Assembly (NCBI GenBank): GCA_950295325.1
Contig: OX485805.1
Coordinates: 44,046,758-44,110,757 of the forward strand
Direction: 5' to 3'
Length of the DNA stretch: 64,000 nt
From: Polytrichum commune
Lineage: Eukaryota > Streptophyta > Polytrichopsida > Polytrichales > Polytrichaceae
The position numbers and the translations under genes were made by a program. The notes beneath the pieces were generated by a model, which saw only the letters and a program-made list of their open reading frames with translations, was not told the origin of the DNA and ran no database searches. Shown here piece by piece: positions 58,176 to 64,000 of the stretch. Numbering within the stretch: position 1 is the first letter of the stretch; every line of letters begins with the position of its first letter.

Positions 58176-58660
58176 GGGCCACTTCACACACGAGATTGAG
58201 AGCCCGTGACTAGTACACTTCAAGCACTCTCATTGGTGGAAAAGGCGGAGCCGGTCCAAGTTCGCTTCACACTACGCTTGAGGGACCAACGGATAATGTC
58301 AATGCAAGATGGATGTAAAGTCGACATGGATTCCCTACATGGCATCGAATGGACCGTGTTTCATGCTCTCTTGCACTATTTTCAAAAACCACCTCTTGGA
58401 GGTGGGCCTAACACAAAACCAAGAGACCACGGCACTCCGAACGCTCATAACCGTTGGTTTACTCTATTTTATCATGAATAGACAATTCATTGAAATAGCA
58501 TTTGATTGAGGACCCGGTCACATATGACTTCACACTACACTTGAGGGTCCGTGACCACACTGCATGATTTTGGAGGTGCCTTGGGACGGCCTTTGGACAC
58601 TTTCTTTTGGGCTCTCACTATCTCATGGTCACGGCTCTTGGCTCGGGCGTGAAGTGACCC
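58176..58660. mobile_element. PIF/Harbinger (Tourist)-like MITE, copy 2
   Basis: It is flanked by TTA on both sides (58173-58175 and 58661-58663). The left end is GGGCCACTTCACAC and the right end its near inverse, GCGTGAAGTGACCC. The interior aligns with 35849-36348 through most of its length, for example CAAGCACTCTCATTGGTGGA and TGAGGGTCCGTGAC. Open frames inside are shadows. Confidence 0.9.
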
Positions 58661-58663
58661 TTA

Positions 58664-59007
58664 ATACCCGTCGTTACTTCCCATTACACACATTGGGCAG
58701 GGCAGATCTTAGAAAACCCCAATAACAACAAATGAATGCAAAAATTTAATGGTCATCGGGACACTCTCAACATCACAAAAGAGGCAGCAGAAACACATGA
58801 AACACATGAACTCCGATTAAAAAAAAAACATCATCCCATTTCTACGATTGAATCACGGTTTACCAAAACTCAATGGAAACTCGATACATAAATTTAAAGA
58901 ACTCCCTCAATCCAGCATTGGTCGTGATCGAAGCCCCATCATTTTCCCTGAGTTTCGAGGCATTGAAAGGGTCCCCGCCAGTGACCGGGGAGATTGTTTG
59001 GGCATGC
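58664..59007. other. Intergenic, nothing recognised
   Basis: Between the Tourist-like MITE and the inverted-repeat block. Overlapping small frames on both strands at 58848-59179 come from locally higher G/C content. Confidence 0.35.
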
Positions 59008-59187
59008 GTAACCGGTTGGCCGCTTTGTTTCGCCGAGGTGGCACTACATGATTGGCTCTGAGCACACAGGTTTGCAGACGATAACCTCGGCATCCCAGCC
59101 GGTTATGATCATCTAAATCGGTTATGGTGACAGGTGACCCACTGTTTAGGTCACCTGCGCGGCTCAACAAAGCGGCCAACCGGTTAC
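59008..59187. repeat. 22-bp perfect inverted repeat, 136-bp spacer
   Basis: The arms are 59008-59029 (starting GTAACCGGTTGGCCGC) and 59166-59187 (exact inverse). The spacer also carries AGCCGGTTAT and ATCGGTTATGG motifs. The next hairpin begins only 4 bp after this one ends. Confidence 0.9.
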
Positions 59188-59191
59188 GTCC

Positions 59192-59251
59192 GGTAATCGT
59201 TTTATTGGAACCGGTTCTGCACCGATAACCGGTTCCAATAAAACGATTACC
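59192..59251. repeat. 25-bp perfect inverted repeat, 10-bp loop
   Basis: The arms are 59192-59216 (starting GGTAATCGTTTTATTGG and ending AACCGGTT) and 59227-59251 (exact inverse). The loop is CTGCACCGAT. It is a cruciform-capable palindrome and the most perfect in the window. Confidence 0.93.
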
Positions 59252-59339
59252 TAATACATAATCGGTTGAGATCCGAGTGTTTGCAAGTCCAACCGGTTAC
59301 ATGTTGATGACATCCTCCGGTCAGAGTTCGGGAAGTTTA

Positions 59340-60405
59340 TGAAGCCTTAGTGGCTAATTGCCGGTAGTTGCTATGAAGGGTCAGATTTTTCCCAATTTAC
59401 ATCGGCAAGAGCCAGTCTTTTGTAAAATCAATCGGCCAATTGCCTATATTTTCATATTTTCATTGGCCAATATCCGATTAAATGGAATTCATATCGGCAC
59501 TAGTTGTTTAAAAAATGTATGAAAAGTTATTAGAAATCATTTCTTACTACAAAATCTTGAATAAGTGAAAAGAAAGGCATGTTCAAGACTTTAAATTTGA
59601 AGAGTCAATATCCTTGGCAGGAATTGAACCTAGCAATGCCTTCACCGCTTGAAGGCCAAGGGTCCCCCAATTCTTCATAGAAGCAATTGGATTTGGTCAT
59701 GGAAAGGTTGCATAATTCAAAAAGTTTAAGGTTTAGGGTGCTTCCTCAAGTGCATCATCAGATGCCCCAGACAAATAGCGCTCTGGATGCTTCCGGCTGA
59801 AATCCAATAACTCACAAGAAGAATCAGCTACATTTCCGGGACATTTTCTGGTCCATCGGCGAATTGCCGGAGGACTGAAATTACAGTCGGATTGCCATCC
59901 GATGGTTGGAAATTTGGACTGGCCATGAGGGGAAATCCATCGGCTGATAATGAACTAGCCGTTGGTTCTCCCCGAACATAGCCTCCGGTTTTCCTTTATG
60001 AAATTGGGGTACTATATTCTTCTACAAATTCCTCTAAAACGATCCGTAATTCTCCTGCAATCTTGAACTTCAAACGGTTTTTCCTCAAACTCAACCATTC
60101 ATAGGTCCCCGATCATAGGTCCCGGCTCAAGTCGGGCGTTGAGATTACGACTTCGTCAAAAACAAACAGTTATTCAGCAGCTTTGGCCAGAGTTTCCGTA
60201 ATCATCATCAGTTTTGTAAGCCTTTCTGCTGTCTGTACCAGGCTCGAGTCAGTGGTTCGCTTTCCGGTGAATGCTATGAGAGTCTCTCAAATGCATCTGA
60301 AAAAAGGTTAAAAAAAAAATGGCAAAGTGTCCAATTACTCAAGGTTCCTGGAGCAGTTGTCAGGATTGTGTTGAAGCAATGAGTGGTTATGTACATGGTA
60401 GCATT
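59340..60405. other. Intergenic, one dispersed subrepeat
   Basis: Near 60052-60105 a single unit resembles the 103-bp tandem repeat of the 297-1504 element (CTCCTGCAATCTTGAACTTC, then CTCAAACTCAACC). CCGGC/ATCGGC motifs recur through 59340-59990. No gene was seen. Confidence 0.45.
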
Positions 60406-60409
60406 CTAA

Positions 60410-60771
60410 GGGCCGGTTCACACTATGCCCAAGTCGAGAGGAGAAGCGTCACTTTTCTAGCCCAAACTATGTTGAGAGGAGAAGCCTTTGGGTTGAAAAA
60501 GTATATTAAAATAATCCACGGCTAAAAATGCTCGGCCTCTCGACGGAAGTTTGGGTCGAGCATTTTGCTCGACCCAAACTTGGCTCGAGAGGCCGAACTC
60601 TTCCCGCCATATTTTCCTAAAAGTGTCGCCACCTAGGCTCTTTTGAAGGCGACGTCCTTTGGACTTCGGCCTCTAGTGTGAAGGCCGAGAGGACGAACTT
60701 TGGACATTTATGCATTTTCATTGGTCGAAACGCTTCTCCTCTCGAAGTTTGGCCATAGTGTGAACCGGCCC
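60410..60771. mobile_element. PIF/Harbinger (Tourist)-like MITE, second type
   Basis: It is flanked by TAA at 60407-60409 and 60772-60774. The terminal inverted repeats are GGGCCGGTTCACACTATG and CATAGTGTGAACCGGCCC, perfect over 18 bp. The centre contains a further palindrome, GGTCGAGCATTTTGCTCGACC. The interior is rich in CTCTCGA / GAGAGG motifs. It is not related in its interior to the 35.8 and 58.2 kb elements. No coding capacity. Confidence 0.93.
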
Positions 60772-60825
60772 TAACTAATAACAAAAATGGGTCGAATCAA
60801 AGTGCAGGCAAACACTACACTTCAC

Positions 60826-61195
60826 TATGATATTTTGTGTCACCAATTCGAATTGTCTTGCTCAATACTAATCGTAAACTGTGGGTGTAGTGTCACCAAC
60901 ACTAAATGTGAACCCAACATTATTTGTCATTCCTTGTAAAATTTTTTGGGGGGAGTGTAGATTTACAGTGTTGCAATTACTGTCACTTGCCAAGTGGTTT
61001 TTTTATCTAAATTTCAATCATCTATGACATGTTTCGTCACAAGTTGCTGAGAAGAGAAGGTAGGATTTTGGCCAATGGATGAACTTGTCCATCATCCATG
61101 ACCATATTTGTTCACTTCTTCATAAGAAGTGTCGTCTAAAGAGTTACCGTAGTGATGTTAAATACCATATGACACTAAGTATCATATTTGGTGTA
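60826..61195 (+). mobile_element. MITE family A, direct copy
   Basis: It begins CACTTCACTATGATATTTTG and ends AGTATCATATTTGGTGTA. Family blocks include TTGTCTTGCTCAATACTAAT, GTGTAGTGTCACCAACACTA and ACATTATTTGTCATTCCTTG. Its left end is 51 bp after the Tourist-like MITE's TAA. Confidence 0.87.
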
Positions 61196-61219
61196 CCTTC
61201 TCTACTTCCAAGTAAGTTA

Positions 61220-61420
61220 AGGTATGTGGCCCTATTGTGGGCAGTGGGCACTTCCCAACTCCATAGACAATTTTGGCCATTGGATTGGGTCAACAAATTG
61301 TCTCATCCGGTTAGCATTGGCAATGAACTACAAAAATTGTCTTTTCCAAGTTTCAAAATTGGATTTGAGATGCAAAAGTTAGGAGACGTCCAAATGAAAA
61401 CATTCTTTTTCTTTACGTGA
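61220..61420 (+). repeat. Dispersed repeat related to 56.9 kb
   Basis: Counterpart of 56880-57085. The 113-residue frame over it is not supported as a gene, because the related copy does not preserve the frame. Confidence 0.58.
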
Positions 61421-61429
61421 TCACTTAGA

Positions 61430-62100
61430 TCCTCCAAACTACCTCCACTATTGAGCTGAGAATGATTATATTTTGAGCACATTGTCCAACCTCTTCGTAA
61501 CATGTGTCTTTTTGGTGTTCATTCTCAACTACAAGCATTGACACATAAGATAAGCATGCCTTAAACAAGCACTTTTCTCTCTTCACCCACATCTCATCAT
61601 ATATGAACACATGCAATTACCATAGAGCGTTCTCTATTTCGACAAAAAAATATAATAACTTGCCCTCCAAACGTTGCCACATGTCAACCCACATACGTTG
61701 AGAACCCCTTGAATCCCACATTGAAACTGCATCCTAGCACTGGTAAAGATGAAATAGAACACCCTCTACAACAATCCAAGACGATTAGCGTTTTTCAAGC
61801 TGTGCTCGTAGCCACTTCCCTCATAATCTCATAACGTAATGGAGAAGACTCTCTGAGTTATTAAATGATCATACAAGTCACCCAATTACGTTGACTATCA
61901 TGTCTAAAATGGTTAACAATCTTTGAGCACATAGTCCAATCTCTTGTTACCACATGTCTTCTTGATGTTCGTTCTTAGACTTCACACCCAACCATGCACC
62001 ACTCAAACAATAGGCCTTTACAAACACTCGCTAATCATCGAAACAACTTAAAACTCTCATTTATTAAATGAATAGTGAATTATCAAGTACCGGTTTGAGA
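61430..62100. repeat. Diverged copies of the 18.2-kb foldback family
   Basis: Two partial left-arm copies are visible. One at about 61430-61580 has TTTTGAGCACATTGTCCAACC then TGTCTTTTTGGTGTTCATTC. One at about 61790-62030 has TAGCCACTTCCCTCATAAT then TTGAGCACATAGTCCAATC. Ends are unclear. Confidence 0.6.
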
Positions 62101-62560
62101 AAGAAGAAAGTAGTAGTATCGACACTTAGAGTCTCCTAGAATTTTTTGCACTTCTTAGAGGAAATTGTCCCTTGCTAAGAAGTTGTCTTAGGTGTGTACC
62201 TTAAATACAAGGTGTCTCGTCTTGAATGGTAAGAACTACATTTTTACCTTGAGCTGTACAAATGAATTCCTTGTCCTAAAATTTGGGAGGCTTGGAGTTC
62301 AAACACCCACTCCTCCCACAAATAAGTGGACCTAATTTTGAGGCTTTTTTTGGGGGGGTTTATTAAATTTTGTTACCACGGTGGGTGGTCATCCTCCTTC
62401 GTTGGAGGTATGGGCTTCCAGTCGGGTTTCGTGTCCCAATAAAAATCGTACCAAATGTGACCGGGAATTTTGTCCATCACACAACACCAAATCCCCGTGT
62501 AGGTCTTGATCCGATGCTTGAATTTCGCCTCCCGATCCTACACAACATAAACAACCACAC
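62101..62560. other. Intergenic, nothing recognised
   Basis: A/T-rich DNA with a short T-G run near 62346-62360. No gene or bounded repeat was seen. Confidence 0.35.
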
Positions 62561-62577
62561 CAAGTTGAGTTTATAAA

Positions 62578-63480
62578 GGTAGATGGATGGGTCTTAAAAT
62601 GGTTACTTTAATCCGACTAGCCCACGTCCTCCTTGGATATGGAACGCGTGATTATCACAAAATGGCTACCAAAATCCAAATCGAGGCCGTAGCCGCTTTC
62701 CTCATAATTTATCGGAGCTCATATGAATACCTCATTCATTATCAAAGTGAAGATTCTTGTGCTTATTAAATGGTCATACATGTCCCCCCCCCTCATTACC
62801 GTAGCTTGTTAGTAGCTTGGGCAGAAAATAATTGATTTTAAAGGTGCCTAAATTTCTGGGAAGTTAATTCCGTTGAGTGTCCCAGAAAAAGAAATAACAT
62901 TCAAAGAGTGCCTAAAATCACAATAATGCAAGTGACATTCACGGGAATCCAACAATGTAGCATCAAATAACTCCAACAATGTCTTCACGCGGCATCAATC
63001 TCACTCGTGGTCTAAAAACAATACAAGCATGAATTTGCTCCACAAACTTTAGGGTAAGGTAGGTTGGTTAAGGGAAGTGTTGAAGTTAATCGTAGCCACC
63101 ATAGATGAAATTAGGAAAACCATCCATGAATTATAGAAATGACTTGGATGAATGTCTAACCTATTTTAAATTACTTTTTGAATCTGCCCAATTTTAGAAT
63201 ATCATTTTCTGGACTGCCTAACTTACTTTCTCACTTTGATTAATTATTAGGCAAAAAGGTGCCCAAGCTGCTAGAGAGCTACGGTGTGTTGATTGTTGAG
63301 TTTAGGATTAGGATGGTCAACACGTTTTGAACAGACAGTCCAATCTCATTTCAACACATGATGCCTTTTTGGTGTCCATTCTTGGATCCACAATTAACCT
63401 CGTACCACTCAGATATAGGTACCCAATTAAGATAAAGTAACAAAATTAGGCAAGTCTACCTTAGCACTTGAAAGGTCACA
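62578..63480. repeat. Foldback-family left arm split by a nested insertion
   Basis: Segments 62578-62802 and 63281-63480 together follow the left side of the 18.1-18.5 kb element: GTAGATG...GGGTCTT, ACTAGCCCAC, GAGGCCGTAGCC, then TGATGCCTTTTTGG, CTTGGATCCACA, TACCACTCAGATATAGGT. About 478 bp of unrelated sequence interrupts them. Confidence 0.65.
62803..63280. mobile_element. MITE-like insertion nested in a foldback-family copy
   Basis: It has terminal inverted repeats AGCTTGTTAGTAGCTTGGGC and (right end, inverse) AGCTCTCTAGCAGCTTGGGC. The interior has a GGTGCCTAAATTTCTGGGAA motif but no coding frame. The boundary is approximate; no target duplication was clear. Its position inside another repeat dates it after that repeat. 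Confidence 0.7.
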
Positions 63481-63529
63481 TTGTACACCTCACTATTCAA
63501 GTGGAGTCTCATTTCGTTGAAATTCAAAG

Positions 63530-63620
63530 TACTCCCTCCTCTCCAAATATATAATTCACACAATGATTTTAATTTTGAGCTCATGTTTGAAACACAGAAA
63601 AATTTCTGGTAATTATAGAT
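63530..63620 (+). mobile_element. Possible Stowaway-type MITE left end
   Basis: TA followed by CTCCCTCCTCTCCAAATATA resembles the conserved start of Stowaway MITEs. No matching right end (GGAGGGAGTA) is present before the window ends, so it is truncated or coincidental. Confidence 0.35.
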
Positions 63621-63766
63621 AATTATAGCCACAGGAAGTTCGTGGAATTGAAGTAATTTGAACTTCGTGTATGGAAGACCAAGTCAATTTAAACTCGGGT
63701 TCTTTTAATCTGCTCTTTTTGCAGTTCATTATATTTGTGAAGTCTGAGACGGTAATAAAAGCTTAC

Positions 63767-63853
63767 AGGGTTTGAGAAGCCTCCAAAGGCATCGATCGGT
63801 GAAGCAAATTCAAGTATTTTATACTTTTTGAACACCTCCAACTTTGTCAAGAG
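63767..63853 (-). CDS. Probable internal exon of an unidentified gene
   Basis: The 87-bp minus-strand segment is preceded by a pyrimidine-rich TTTGTTTGTGCAG acceptor and followed by a CCT|GTAAGC donor. It encodes 29 residues in phase 0, including KLEVFKKYKIL and ASPIDAFGGFSNP. A second possible exon lies toward the window edge on the same strand, ending at 63939 with donor GTATAC and encoding ...FNLRIYKP. The splice signals are good, but I do not recognise the family. The rest of the gene could lie beyond position 64000 or in exons below 63760 that I could not identify. Confidence 0.4.
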
Positions 63854-63904
63854 CTGCACAAACAAAGAATTCGTTTCATCATTTGGTGAGAAAACAATGA
63901 AGTA

Positions 63905-63928
63905 ATAATAATAATAGTAGTAGTAGTC
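63905..63928. repeat. (AAT)n-(AGT)n microsatellite
   Basis: About four AAT-type units followed by about four AGT units. It lies in the presumed intron between the two candidate edge exons. Confidence 0.85.
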
Positions 63929-64000
63929 TTGGGTATACCGGCTTATAGATTCTCAAATTAAAAACTGGGTTACAGATTGTAATGAGATATGAACAAAAGT

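Noticed and set aside
59605-59665. tRNA-like T-arm on the minus strand (GGTTCAATTCC)
   Set aside because: The T-loop-like motif is present, but I could not build matching acceptor, D and anticodon stems around it.
1-64000. LTR or LINE retrotransposons
   Set aside because: No reverse transcriptase, integrase or gag frame was seen, and no long direct terminal repeats or primer-binding site. Degenerate remnants could still be hidden.

Overview
This window looks like nuclear DNA from a land plant or a close streptophyte relative. It is A/T-rich, its genes are split by GT-AG introns, and both the gene families and their exon layouts are plant-like. Four protein-coding genes can be reconstructed exon by exon, each with every splice phase closing. 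A fifth gene is suggested by one or two exons at the right edge. I saw no tRNA, rRNA, CRISPR array, LTR retrotransposon or transposase gene. I could not decide the species or lineage.

Layout. 1-7.6 kb holds two non-autonomous hAT-like elements with 8-bp target duplications, a 335-bp-arm inverted repeat, and tandem repeats. 7.6-11.1 kb and 17.6-22.5 kb (both minus strand) hold two tandem copies of a seven-exon UDP-glucose/UDP-galactose transporter-like gene (UTR1/SLC35B1 family). They encode 342 and 343 residues with identical intron positions. Between them is A/C-biased, microsatellite-rich DNA and two copies of a ~380-bp MITE family. 22.5-37 kb has no recognised gene; it holds more MITEs, a degenerate repeat array and a Tourist-like MITE. 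37.0-42.5 kb (plus) is a nine-exon TOM1-like (VHS-GAT) gene of 636 residues. 43.7-45.7 kb is a cluster of related MITEs including two ~515-bp copies facing each other. 46.3-51.6 kb (plus) is a thirteen-exon 7-dehydrocholesterol reductase gene (DWF5-like, 455 residues). 51.6-64 kb is repeat-rich, with two PIF/Harbinger-type MITEs, paired perfect inverted repeats, a nested insertion, and the edge exon.

The genes are not an operon and share no single pathway. They act in sugar-nucleotide transport at the endomembrane, ubiquitin-cargo sorting in endocytosis, and sterol/brassinosteroid synthesis. The most informative signals are these: (i) a sharply bounded, nearly identical 327-bp block in the last exons of the two transporter copies, which suggests gene conversion; (ii) a ten-copy MITE family whose ends resemble those of a second, larger MITE; (iii) several elements whose boundaries are fixed by exact target-site duplications. 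I found no convincing new multi-gene biological system.
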